Shown here: in pieces, positions 47,570 through 56,789 of the stretch
Layout: the number at the start of each line of letters is the position of its first letter
How positions within the stretch are numbered: position 1 is the stretch's first letter
Source: Desulfobulbaceae bacterium
GTDB lineage: Bacteria; Desulfobacterota; Desulfobulbia; Desulfobulbales; Desulfocapsaceae
Assembly: GCA_009773475.1 (NCBI GenBank)
Contig: WSXV01000001.1
Location: forward strand, 372,001-436,000
Length of the DNA stretch: 64,000 nt
Direction of reading: 5' to 3'
The notes under the pieces: model-generated
What the model was told of the DNA's origin: nothing
Databases searched by the model: none
What the model saw: only the letters and a program-made list of their open reading frames with translations
Position numbers and translations under genes: made by a program

Positions 47570-47953
47570 ATGGCACCTCTTGGGGGAAAGCTGGTTTTGT
47601 GGTTTTGGCCTACTGTTTCCAGTAAAATTCAGGCTGACCAATGAGATAACGCTACTAATCTAAGTAATCATTATTGGAAAGCAACAGGCCTGTCCGTTTT
47701 CGCCGGTGGCAAATTGATTTCCCCCCACAAAGCACTGCCTGAGGTTCATCTCCAAGGTATGCACATTTCATGTCACATTTGGACGTACAGAGTCTTTACC
47801 CCATTCTGTCGCTCACACATTACACCACCGCTCATTGCTTTTTCTTTTGGCTGGTCTTGCAGTTACTCTTTGCCGAGGTTACAGTAATATAACGGCCTCC
47901 ATTGCCGGAAAGCCTCAAGAATTTAAAAAGATACCACCTTCGCTCACTAGCCT
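47570..47953. other. Intergenic, no gene seen
   Basis: About 380 bases between the divergent CBS gene and the PAP2 remnant. No open frame of interest. It could contain the former promoter of the PAP2-dgkA pair. Confidence 0.35.
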
Positions 47954-48467
47954 ATGGACTTCTTTTTTACAACGATAACTTGGCTCGGCTCGTTGTATTT
48001 TTTTGACACTCTCTGTGCTGCTCTGGTCTGGTAAATCCGGGCAAGTAATGTTGATCAGTTTCAGTCCATGTGGCTAAACTGATGTTTCATCGACCGCGAC
48101 CATCTTCAACCAAAATCCTTGTGACGATGCCTTCTGATGGTCATTTTCGAGCGCTCATACAGCCCAGGCCACTGCCTGTTTACTATCGTTAACGCTTGTT
48201 GCGTTCCAGCTCCTGCCACCAATCTGGGCAAGCCTTCTTGCCTTATTGAGCCTACTCTTTGTCGGCATTGTTGGATATTTGCGTATCTACCTTCAGGTGC
48301 ACTACTTTTCTGATGTGTTGGCAGGGATGGTTTTAGCGTTTCTGATTGTATCAGCGGTGCGGTTCATAATTCCCCTCCCTTGCCATGGCTCCAGAGGAAA
48401 TAATATCTTTGCTTACAACGCTATAATATCATTTAGAAAGAGTAAGTTGCAAAGGAGTATTAACTAA
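47954..48467 (+). pseudogene. PAP2-family phosphatase, multiply broken
   Basis: ATG 47954 begins MDFFFTTITWLGSLYF, then stops. KLMFHRPRPSS and TMPSDGHF (like the KxxxxxxRP and PSGH regions) follow in another frame, and after a shift near 48155 the frame reads FSSAHTAQATACLLSL and YLRIYLQVHYFSDVLAG, the third PAP2 motif, then ends at 48467. The order is that of a full PAP2 phosphatase with stops and a frameshift. The expected serine before R in motif 3 is also changed. It directly precedes dgkA. Confidence 0.78.
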
Positions 48468-48469
48468 CC

Positions 48470-48952
48470 ATGCGAAACAAATTTCTCGGTCAAGGAGAAG
48501 GTGGTTGTCAGCCAATTCGCATAGTGCAGGCCTGCCTTTCGGGCCTGCACTATGCCATCCGTTATGATTTCAGCGTTGCCTGCAGGTCTATCTTTCTCTG
48601 GTAGTGCTCCTGACCTGCTTTTTTCTCCGCCGATGGATTGCTTTTCTTCTTATCTTGGCGGCCAACGGACTGGCGCTCATCGCTGAAATATTCAACCGTG
48701 CCATAGAGGCTCTATGTGATTTCATCGAGACAAAGGAAAACCAGAAAATAAAAGTAATTAAGGACATATTTGCTGCGGCTAACAGGTATCTCCATTCTTC
48801 TATGGGGTGTTGTGTTAGTTGTTAAACTTGGCAACTTTTGGAAGGTCTTCAATACTGAGAGATCATCTGCTGGCAGCCCTCGGGGCAGGCCACAAATAGA
48901 TGTTCAGTTCCGCACTGTAGCAGCAACGTTGATCTCTTTAGGAGATAGTTAA
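48470..48952 (+). pseudogene. dgkA: Diacylglycerol kinase DgkA, two frameshifts
   Basis: Three frames together give a DgkA. From ATG 48470, MRNKFLGQGEGGCQPIRIVQ leads to LHYAIRYDFSVAC. After a shift near 48583, VYLSLVVLLTCFFLRRWIAF and AEIFNRAIEALCDFIETKEN then QKIKVIKDIFAAA follow. After a second shift near 48780, LTGISILLWGVVLVVKLGNF closes the protein. The catalytic block EIFNRAIEALCD is kept but no frame covers the protein. It is two bases from the PAP2 remnant, so the two were an operon. AAGGAG precedes the ATG. Confidence 0.85.
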
Positions 48953-48954
48953 AG

Positions 48955-51723
48955 ATGCAAGATAATTTTACAAAACCAGATGGTATGCTGTGGCATGCCT
49001 CATCAGATCAGGATGTCATGTCCGAGTTACAGACCAGCCTCAACGGGTTGAGTGGCAGTGAAGCAGCCGAGAGGCTACAACACTATGGCGCTAACATACT
49101 CCTTCGCAAGGGAAGCGATAGTCCCTGGCTGATTTTCTGGCGGCAGATCAATAACCCGATTGGCTGGCTGTTAATTGCTTCCGGTGCATTGGCGATCGGG
49201 CTGCAAAAAATCACCGATGCCCTGGTGGTTTTCAGTGCGGTGGGTGTTAACGCTGTTATTGGTTTTATGCAAGAATACCGGGCAGGACAGGCCATCGAAG
49301 CACTTGCTGCCATGATACCCGAATTTGCAACCGCTTTGCGAGCCGGGCAGTCAATTGCCGTTCCCGCCGAAAGCTTGGTCCCTGGCGACCTCGTGACCTT
49401 GCAGAGCGGCGACAAGATTCCTGCCGATCTGCGCCTGATCAGGGTGAAAAACCTCTTGGTCGAAGAAGCCGCCCTCACCGGTGAGTCACTGCCTGTGGCA
49501 AAGAGAAGCGCCGCCGTTGCCCATGATGCGCCTCTTGGTGACAGGTTCGGTATGGCCTACAGCGGAACGCTTGTTTTACAAGGCACTGCCACCGGGGTAG
49601 TGGTCGCCACCGGCGGCAGCACAGAGCTGGGTCGGATCAATGCCCTGCTCAATCAGACCAGGCAGCTGGAGACCCCTCTGACTCGTCAACTGGCCAAAGT
49701 CAGCAATGGCATTACCGCAGCCGTGGTGGCTGTAGTAGCTGTCCTCATTAGTTTCGGCATCTGGGTGAAAGATGCCCCCTTGGGCGAATCTCTCATGGTC
49801 GCAGTTTCTCTGGCGGTGGCCGCAATCCCTGAAGGTCTGCCGGCAGTCATTACCATATGCCTCGCCATAGGTGTTCGACGCATGGCCGAAAGGCATGCGG
49901 TCGTCCGCCACCTCCCGGCGGTAGAAACCCTTGGCTCCACCACTGTTATTTGTTCTGACAAGACCGGCACCCTGACCCGCAATGAGATGACAGTGCAGGT
50001 GGCATGGTTGGATGGACAGGAATACCGGTTTTCCGGCATCGGCTATGCCCCGGATGGGGAAGTCGAACGCGATGGTGCCCGTCTGACCGAACTCCCGACC
50101 GCCCTGCATGATCTGCTCATCATAGCCCTTCTTTGCAATGATGCGGTCGTGCGTCTTGAGGAAAACATCTGGACGATCACCGGTGACCCAACCGAGGCGG
50201 CGCTGGTCGCTGCCGCCGAAAAAGCAGGCCTTTCGTGCCAGGATCTCCGCAGTCACCACGCTCGCCTGGACGTCATCCCGTTCGAGTCGGACAGCAAATT
50301 CATGGCGACCCTGCACAAGATCGACGGGGAGAGCCATATCCTTATGAAGGGTGCTCCGGAAACAGTCCTTGAGCGCTGCACCTTAAATGAACCTGATTTG
50401 CGCCGAATCAATGACGCCATGGCCACCTATGCCCGCCAGGGTATGCGGGTGATAGCCTTTGCGATGAAGAAGAACGTTTCTGTGGATCAGATCCAACCGG
50501 AGGCTGTCCGTGGTGATTTACTGTTTGCAGGTTTACTCTGCATGATCGACCCGCCCCGGACCGAGGCGATGGACGCCATCCGGGTCTGCCATAGTGCCGG
50601 AATTACTGTCAAGATGATAACCGGCGATCATCCTGTGACCGCTGAGGCAATTGGTCGCCAGCTCGGTCTGTTGTCGCAGGGACAAAGTGCCATGTCGGGC
50701 CGTGACCTTGACGGTCTTTCGGAAAAGCAGTTGCAGGATGCGGCCATGAGCACCAATGTCTTTGCGAGAGTGGCTCCGGAGCACAAAATCCAGCTTGTCG
50801 AGGCCCTGCAGGCCCAACGCCATGTCGTTGCCATGACTGGTGACGGTGTCAATGATGCACCGGCCCTCAAGCGTGCCGACATCGGTATCGCCATGGGTAT
50901 AACCGGCACAGCGGTATCGAAAGAAGCAGCCAAGGTTGTACTTATGGACGACAACTTCGCTTCCATCACTGCAGCGGTGGAGGAGGGACGGCGGGTCTAC
51001 GACAACCTCATTAAATCCCTGGCCTTTATGCTGCCCACCAATCTTGGCCTGGCTTGCACCCTGTCGGTCTCGATGTTTTTCTTTCCGACAATTCAGGTTG
51101 ATGGCGTCAATGAACTCCTTATGGCCATGTCCCCCAGCCAGACCCTGTGGATCAATCTGGTGGCGAGTGTTACCCTGTCAATTCCCCTGGCCTTTGAGGT
51201 GCTGGAGCCCAACGCCATGCAGCGCCGACCGCGCTCTCCCGACGAACCTGTGTTTTCGGGCTTCATTGTCACTCGCTTGATTATTGTCGGAGTCCTCATG
51301 GCGGCAGGTGCTTGCGGGCTGTTCCTCTGGGAGTACTATCGAATTGTCGGCCCGGAGCCAGTGACGAGCGCTAGGCATGCTCTGGCCCTTTCCGAAGCGC
51401 AGACCCTCTGTGTGACAAGCATTACCTTTACCCAGATTTTTTATTTGCTTAACTGCCGGTCCCTGCACTCCTCGCTCTTCACCCAGGGATTTTTCAGCAA
51501 TCCTCCTGTATTTATTGGCGTCGGCATCCTCCTGATACTCCAGGCGTGCTTCATTTATCTGCCACCGCTGCAGAATCTTTTTGACTCGGCGGCGCTCGAT
51601 GGCCGGGCCTGGATGTATGCAATGGGCGTCGGAGCAATGGTGCTGCCGGTGATATCGCTTGACAAGTGGATTAGAAATCGTGGAAGTGTAGGCCTAAGCA
51701 CTAATACGAAGGAGATGAAATGA
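48955..51723 (+). CDS. Cation-transporting P-type ATPase, Ca2+ type (P2A)
   Basis: A 922-residue P2-type ATPase. Motifs: LTGES near residue 176 (actuator), PEGLPAVIT near 290 (ion-site helix), CSDKTGTLTRNEMT with phosphorylated Asp332, KGAPE in the nucleotide domain, and GDGVNDAPALK near 630. The N-terminal cation-ATPase domain (ALQKITDALVVF region) and ~10 membrane helices are present. Sequence type suggests Ca2+ export; Na+/K+ alternatives cannot be excluded. AGGAG precedes the ATG. The stop overlaps the psiE start (ATGA), so the two were coupled. It is intact among broken neighbours. Confidence 0.92.
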   Translation: MQDNFTKPDGMLWHASSDQDVMSELQTSLNGLSGSEAAERLQHYGANILLRKGSDSPWLIFWRQINNPIGWLLIASGALAIGLQKITDALVVFSAVGVNAVIGFMQEYRAGQAIEALAAMIPEFATALRAGQSIAVPAESLVPGDLVTLQSGDKIPADLRLIRVKNLLVEEAALTGESLPVAKRSAAVAHDAPLGDRFGMAYSGTLVLQGTATGVVVATGGSTELGRINALLNQTRQLETPLTRQLAKVSNGITAAVVAVVAVLISFGIWVKDAPLGESLMVAVSLAVAAIPEGLPAVITICLAIGVRRMAERHAVVRHLPAVETLGSTTVICSDKTGTLTRNEMTVQVAWLDGQEYRFSGIGYAPDGEVERDGARLTELPTALHDLLIIALLCNDAVVRLEENIWTITGDPTEAALVAAAEKAGLSCQDLRSHHARLDVIPFESDSKFMATLHKIDGESHILMKGAPETVLERCTLNEPDLRRINDAMATYARQGMRVIAFAMKKNVSVDQIQPEAVRGDLLFAGLLCMIDPPRTEAMDAIRVCHSAGITVKMITGDHPVTAEAIGRQLGLLSQGQSAMSGRDLDGLSEKQLQDAAMSTNVFARVAPEHKIQLVEALQAQRHVVAMTGDGVNDAPALKRADIGIAMGITGTAVSKEAAKVVLMDDNFASITAAVEEGRRVYDNLIKSLAFMLPTNLGLACTLSVSMFFFPTIQVDGVNELLMAMSPSQTLWINLVASVTLSIPLAFEVLEPNAMQRRPRSPDEPVFSGFIVTRLIIVGVLMAAGACGLFLWEYYRIVGPEPVTSARHALALSEAQTLCVTSITFTQIFYLLNCRSLHSSLFTQGFFSNPPVFIGVGILLILQACFIYLPPLQNLFDSAALDGRAWMYAMGVGAMVLPVISLDKWIRNRGSVGLSTNTKEMK

Positions 51724-52155
51724 TAGGAGCCATCAAGAAATTCGAGAGAATCATTTTTTCGAGTCTGCTGATCATGATGTCCTTGGTTGTATTGCTTGCA
51801 ACCATTGAACTGGGGTGGATCATCATATAAAGATATTATCACCCCGCCACTTTTTCTTCTTGAAATCAATGAGTTTTTCGAGATATTCGGCTTGTTCATG
51901 CTGGTGCTTATCGGTATCGAACTCCTGGAAACCATTGCCAAGACCTATGCCAACCAAAACGCTAACCATGCAAAAATTGTCATGGCCGTTGCCATTATCG
52001 CCATTGCCCGTAAGGTCATTATTCTGGACGTTGAGAAACACTCCGGACAGTCTCTGATGGGAATAGCATCGATCATTCTGGCGCTCTCTCTTGGTTACTA
52101 TATGATTCAACGCAAACCAGGAGCAAAGAAGTTCATTGAAACAGATGAAGGGTAA
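51720..52155 (+). pseudogene. PsiE-family membrane protein, single-base frameshift
   Basis: The frame from ATG 51720 reads MIGAIKKFERIIFSSLLIMM and goes to ELGWIII, then stops at TAA. Removing one T at 51828 joins it to KDIITPPLFLLEINEFFEIF and GIELLETIAKTYANQNANHA, then VAIIAIARKVIILDVEKHS to the end at 52155. The joined protein (~145 residues) matches the phosphate-starvation-inducible PsiE family, with four helices. The start is coupled to the P-ATPase stop. Either a real lesion or a base-call error. Confidence 0.82.
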
Positions 52156-52507
52156 GGCCGACTAGTGGAAAGTGTCTTCGACGGTGGCGGGTAGTAGCGG
52201 CGTGGCACTATAACCGCCTGTAGCCTGGTGCCGCTTTTTGCACGAAATCCATAAGTGTGGCATGATTAAGTTTACGAGCCATTTTTTCCTCCACGTTAAT
52301 AGAAGTCCTTTTGGTTTTTAAGTTACCACTTTTTGGTAAAAAATAGAGGACATTAAAAGTGGCCGCCGCTGGTGAGGTCGGTCATTAATATTGCCACATC
52401 GAATATCTAATCTTATTCAACTGTCATCGGGTTAATCTTCCTACTGAATATCTGATTCACAGTAGGAAGTATATCTCCTATCTGCCGGTCTAGTTTATTT
52501 GAAAGAA
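52156..52507. other. Intergenic, no gene seen
   Basis: About 350 bases. A small palindrome TTACCACTTTTTGGTAA lies at about 52323-52339. The right end carries the start region of the pseudouridine synthase. Nothing else was recognised. Confidence 0.35.
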
Positions 52508-53134
52508 ATGTACGTAATTCACGAAGAACCCGAATTTGTCGTGGTCGTAAAGCCAAGTGGGCTGCTCTCTGTTCCTGGACGTGGTCCGGAAAACCTGGAT
52601 TGTGTCAGCGAGCGGGTAAAAGCACGGTATCCGGGCTGCATCGAACAGCCCTCAGTTCACCGTCTGGATATGGACACTTCGGGGTTGTTGGTGGTCGCTC
52701 GAACCAAAGAAGCACAGCGTAACATCTCTATTCAGTTTCAAGAGAGTAAGGTGAAAAAATGCTATATCGCCATTCTTGACGGCGAATTAGATGGCGAGGA
52801 GGGTAGTATCGAGCTTCCTTTCCGCCTCGATATTGATAATAGACCACATCAAATTTACGATCCGGTTCACGGAAAGGTGGGAATTACCCACTGGAAAAAA
52901 CTTCTGGTAAAGAACGGCAAAACACGAATCGAGTTTAAACCCACAACCGGAAGAACACATCAGCTCAGGGTTCACGCCGCTTCCGAACACGGTCTCGGAA
53001 TTCCTATTGTCGGTGATCCGCTCTACGGAACTGGAACCGGCCCGGGATTGCTGAAGCTACATGCCTGCTATCTTTCTTTTGCCCACCCGAGGACTGGTGA
53101 GAGTCTCGAATTCAACTCGGAACCGCTGTTCTAA
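52508..53134 (+). CDS. RluA-family RNA pseudouridine synthase
   Basis: Converts a specific uridine in rRNA or tRNA to pseudouridine. The ~208-residue protein has KPSGLLSVPGRGPEN, the catalytic HRLDMDTSGLLVV with the essential aspartate, KPTTGRTHQLRVHAA and GDPLYG. It is only a catalytic domain, without the S4 domain. Start ATG 52508 (TTG 52499 would add three residues). The next gene is the N-terminal half-type domain that in other bacteria is fused to this one, but here order is reversed. The gene ends at a 40-bp palindrome. Confidence 0.9.
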   Translation: MYVIHEEPEFVVVVKPSGLLSVPGRGPENLDCVSERVKARYPGCIEQPSVHRLDMDTSGLLVVARTKEAQRNISIQFQESKVKKCYIAILDGELDGEEGSIELPFRLDIDNRPHQIYDPVHGKVGITHWKKLLVKNGKTRIEFKPTTGRTHQLRVHAASEHGLGIPIVGDPLYGTGTGPGLLKLHACYLSFAHPRTGESLEFNSEPLF

Positions 53135-53137
53135 TCC

Positions 53138-53177
53138 GCTGTAAAAAAATAACATGGCCATGTTATTTTTTTACAGC
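53138..53177. terminator. Perfect 40-bp palindrome, bidirectional terminator
   Basis: Arms GCTGTAAAAAAATAACATGG and its exact reverse complement meet with no spacer, so each strand folds into a 20-bp hairpin, ending in TTTTTTT. It follows the pseudouridine synthase stop by three bases and covers the first codons that would belong to the next gene. Confidence 0.8.
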
Positions 53178-53219
53178 TCCTTGTATGATATCTGCCAGAC
53201 GCCGGATCATGTTGTTGCC

Positions 53220-54083
53220 ATGAAAAATAGTATCGATATCGGTAACTTGATTGCTGCGCTTCCCAAAGACGCGACCTGCTACGGGTATTGTACAGCTTGT
53301 GGTGAAGTTCATTATCTGACAGAGGGAAATAGCCGCAAATATGCTCTGGAGCTGATGGCAGAACTCGAACAGAACAAACGGATTGACTTTCACTCCCCAG
53401 ATCCGGAGCCAATATTCTCCACAGACTGTCTCTGGGAAAAAAGAGGCGGGCAGATGTTTGGTGTGTTGGAATGTGTCGATGCCGATGGAAAGACTGTAGT
53501 GCTACGTGCATTTTCCGGACAGTTCAATACCCGCTGGCAAGCAGAGGGCTGGGTTCCACCGACGTTTGACCTGGATGGATACTACCAGATTCTGCCAAAA
53601 ATTGAGTCGTCGGTCCAGCAAATGACCGACGAAATTGAGTCCTCCCAACAAAAATCAGACCAGTGCAAACTGAAGTTCGAAGAAGCCATGCGTTCTGGTG
53701 GTCGTGCGGCACAGAAAGATTGCCGCAGGCAGATGCGAGAGGCATTTAAAGCGCTTGAGCTTTCAAAGAAAAGCCGGAGAACATACTCCCAATCCATGCT
53801 GTTTGTTTTTCAGGATTTGTATCAACTCCAGAATTTCAAAGGTGATCGGCATTCCATCCTGAATGTTTTTTATGAAGACCGGGGAATTCCCACCGGATCC
53901 GGCGACTGCTGCGCCCCAAAACTCCTCCATGCCGCCGCCCAAAGCGGGCTGATGCCTCTCGGACTGACTGAATTTTACTTCGGCAAGGAAAACAAATCTT
54001 CTACAAAGTACCACAAAGAATTCTATGTCGGCTGTAAAAACAAATGCCAGCCAATCCTGGGCTACATGCTTTGCGGCCTTTAG
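53220..54083 (+). CDS. Stand-alone N-terminal domain of RluA fusion proteins
   Basis: A ~287-residue protein like the N-terminal half of long RluA-type pseudouridine synthases of gammaproteobacteria. It has CYGYCTACGEVHYLTEG near the start, a coiled middle (KIESSVQQMTDEIESSQQKS) and the closing blocks GSGDCCAPKLLHAAA and YVGCKNKCQPILGYML. In the fused proteins a synthase domain follows directly; here the frame ends. ATG 53220 is chosen because the in-frame ATGs at 53154/53160 lie inside a 40-bp palindrome that should stop transcription. Function unknown; cysteine-rich, possibly metal binding. Confidence 0.75.
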   Translation: MKNSIDIGNLIAALPKDATCYGYCTACGEVHYLTEGNSRKYALELMAELEQNKRIDFHSPDPEPIFSTDCLWEKRGGQMFGVLECVDADGKTVVLRAFSGQFNTRWQAEGWVPPTFDLDGYYQILPKIESSVQQMTDEIESSQQKSDQCKLKFEEAMRSGGRAAQKDCRRQMREAFKALELSKKSRRTYSQSMLFVFQDLYQLQNFKGDRHSILNVFYEDRGIPTGSGDCCAPKLLHAAAQSGLMPLGLTEFYFGKENKSSTKYHKEFYVGCKNKCQPILGYMLCGL

Positions 54084-54164
54084 GGGAACAAAATCTTCCA
54101 CTAAACCTGATGCGAGTCCCATTGAGGGAATCAGAGGTGAACTGCCGAATTCACCATTTAGCCC

Positions 54165-55919
54165 GTGAGGTTAGTTGTGATAAATTCAGATATTATAACA
54201 AATCTTTTGGATCGTACTTTCCCGACCTTCCCCGCAAAAGTTAACGGGACAATTAGTATCCTCCTGTTTTTTAATCTGACAAGCATTGGCGCCTTTTTCC
54301 TTTCAGGCTCCCCCTTGGTCAGCAAATGGATGTTTTTTGTCATTGGATTGGGACTGCTCGCAATTCTTTTCGGGCTTGCTTTTTCCAGAGTGTTGAAATC
54401 CAGTAACGATGCATCAACTGCTGAGATACTTTCGCTGTTCTCGAGCATGGAAAGTGGCAAGGCCGATCTTTCCAAGGTCAATAAAACGTTCAGCACCCCG
54501 GAAACCCAGAAAATAAATCAGAGTTATGAGGTTTTTCTTGCATCCATCAGGAAACTGGTTGGTGAAATCCGAAGGATAGGCATCGGTATTGCTGTAGACT
54601 CGACGTATGTGGCCGCAACTGTTTCGGCAACCGCCAATAAAACCATGGAACAGCGAGAATTGTCAGAGTCGGCGACAGCGGCCACCAATGAAGCGAACGC
54701 CGCCATTGCCGAGGTAGCAGAGAATGCTCAATACGTTTCTGTAAGAACCACCAATAACCTGCAAATGGCAAAGAAATCCTACGATGAAATGGTTGACGTT
54801 ACATCTAAAATCGGCAGGATAAACAAAACCGTTAATTCATTTATCAACACTGTAGATGACTTGGGGAAGAGTTCGAAAAATATTCTTGAGATTGTGCACA
54901 TAATCAACAGCATCTCGGAGCAAACCAACCTGCTATCGCTAAACGCCACAATCGAAGCCGCCAGAGCTGGGGAGCAGGGCAAGGGCTTTGCCGTTGTCGC
55001 TGAAGAAGTACGTAGCCTGGCCAGGAGGATAAAGCCAGCAACTGAAGAGATTTCTGCAAATATTAATTTGATGATTGAGATCGTTGCCAAAACGCAGAGC
55101 GAGACATCAGAAATTCTAAAATATTCCCAGGAGACCGATGAGGTTGTTGGAAAGACGACAGACAATTTCAAGACAATGATCTGTGATTTTGAAACAACTG
55201 ACAATCAGCTCATGAAGATTGCCGCTGCGATCGAGGAATTGTCCACCAATAACAGCGAAATAACTAACAAAGTTGTGAGCATAGATACGCTTGCCAAAGA
55301 TATTGCCAACGAGATGGAGAAATCTGATGGTTTAGTCGGCACACTCAACCATGCAACCGAAAAAATGCTCGAGATGGTTTCTGTTGTAAAGACCGGCGAA
55401 GGTCCGCTTGACCAGGTCATCACAATGGCTCAGGAAATTCGATTGGTTTACGAGAAGAAAATTCAACAGCTCAAGGATAAAGGCGTCAATGTTTTTGATA
55501 CAAATTATAAAAAGGTTCCAAATACAAATCCACAGAAATACATGACAGCCTTTAGCCAAGCATTTTTAAGTGAATTGCTTCCGCTCTATGAATCAGCAAA
55601 ACAGCAAATTCCCAATGCGATCTATGTATTGGCTATCGACAAAAATGGCTACCTTCCCGTCCATCATGCCGCCTTTTCCCAACCAATGACAGGCAACCCC
55701 GCCCACGATCTGGTCAACAGTCGCCATCAGAGAATTTTCCTCAGCAATGATACAGAGAAGAGGCGCTGTACCCATACAGACCCTCTTCTCATGCAGACCT
55801 ATATGCGTGACACCGGTCAGATCTTGAATGATCTCTCCTTGCCGATATATATCGATAAGAAGCATTGGGGCGCTTTAATCATTGGCCTTGACCCTAAGGA
55901 GATGCTCTCGACGCATTAA
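54165..55919 (+). CDS. Methyl-accepting chemotaxis protein with C-terminal sensor-like domain
   Basis: A 584-residue transducer. Two membrane helices lie at about 25-70 with almost no periplasmic loop. The signalling hairpin is centred near residue 254-290: [29 protein letters not shown] and [18 protein letters not shown]. After residue ~440 comes a domain [17 protein letters not shown] and [13 protein letters not shown] that looks like a sensory (PDC/Cache-like) module in the cytoplasm. No HAMP is obvious. The GTG start at 54165 lacks a ribosome site. No chemotaxis genes are adjacent. Confidence 0.87.
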   Translation: MRLVVINSDIITNLLDRTFPTFPAKVNGTISILLFFNLTSIGAFFLSGSPLVSKWMFFVIGLGLLAILFGLAFSRVLKSSNDASTAEILSLFSSMESGKADLSKVNKTFSTPETQKINQSYEVFLASIRKLVGEIRRIGIGIAVDSTYVAATVSATANKTMEQRELSESATAATNEANAAIAEVAENAQYVSVRTTNNLQMAKKSYDEMVDVTSKIGRINKTVNSFINTVDDLGKSSKNILEIVHIINSISEQTNLLSLNATIEAARAGEQGKGFAVVAEEVRSLARRIKPATEEISANINLMIEIVAKTQSETSEILKYSQETDEVVGKTTDNFKTMICDFETTDNQLMKIAAAIEELSTNNSEITNKVVSIDTLAKDIANEMEKSDGLVGTLNHATEKMLEMVSVVKTGEGPLDQVITMAQEIRLVYEKKIQQLKDKGVNVFDTNYKKVPNTNPQKYMTAFSQAFLSELLPLYESAKQQIPNAIYVLAIDKNGYLPVHHAAFSQPMTGNPAHDLVNSRHQRIFLSNDTEKRRCTHTDPLLMQTYMRDTGQILNDLSLPIYIDKKHWGALIIGLDPKEMLSTH

Positions 55920-56605
55920 ACTCTTCTGACTCCTCTGCATAATCTGTGGGTAACCCCGGGAGCGAGCAGGCCACCAAGCCCATGATACAATGAGGTGGCC
56001 CACTAAAAAATGACAGTTGGCCAAGAAGTTTCTTTCTTTCGATTGAGGTGTTTTTATTTATTGAGGGGTTGGTCAAGAGAGAAGAGTCGTTGCTTTTTTC
56101 CTATGACTGCCCTTTAGCGACTCAAAAAATAAAAAAAGCAGCTACCTTAAGAAGAAGCAGGTGTTTGTTTTTTAGGACAACTTGGGAATGCTTTCGTTTC
56201 TTGACATTTGTGAGCAGATGGCAAAGGCATAAGTCGGTCATAATAACCTCGTAACTTAATTAAAACAGCGTGTTGCTGGACATGGCGACTGTTTTGACAG
56301 TGGTAAGGTTACGTTAAGGTTTTACGGTCATATTTTGTAGAATGAAAATAAAAACGCCCGCTCACAATGAGCAGGCGTTAAGGGGAGGGGAGGGAGAAAT
56401 GAAGTTTATTTCATTTTCATTCTATACTCCAATAATTGTGCCAATATACTGTTAATCTTATAACACATTAAAATGACAAGAATATTGCCATAATTGGCAG
56501 GAGTTAAATATCAAGACACCTGCCACCTTTTTAACCCATTTCTCAATCAGGTGCGTATCTTTTACTCACATTATTCCGCTTCTTGGAGGAAGATTCAACA
56601 CCTCA
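55920..56605. other. Intergenic with hairpin
   Basis: About 690 bases after the MCP gene. A hairpin AACGCCCGCTCA/TGAGCAGGCGTT (56353-56379, one mismatch, CAA loop) is the only structure, possibly a terminator. The plus-strand frame at 56494-57066 is antisense to the TOBE regulator over most of its length and was not accepted. Confidence 0.5.
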
Positions 56606-56639
56606 CGAGTAATAGGGGTCAGCGAGTAATAGGGGTCAG
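56606..56639 (+). repeat. Tandem 17-bp repeat CGAGTAATAGGGGTCAG
   Basis: Two exact, adjoining copies at 56606-56622 and 56623-56639, followed by AGTGAAAGTG. The core GGGGTCAG also occurs on the opposite strand at the 15.8 kb repeat. It lies 150 bases from the end of the TunR-like gene. Confidence 0.75.
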
Positions 56640-56789
56640 AGTGAAAGTGATCTGCAAAAAAAATCATCCACCTATGAGCCTATGCTTTTCATATGTTGAA
56701 GAAAGATTTAAATTTATTCTGCCCCCTTTTTCTCCTGCTTCTAAATTATTCAAAATCAAAAGATTATCTATGCCTGCGGTTCTTAATGG

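Noticed and set aside
56606-56639. CRISPR repeat
   Set aside because: Two adjoining copies without spacers and no cas genes in the window.
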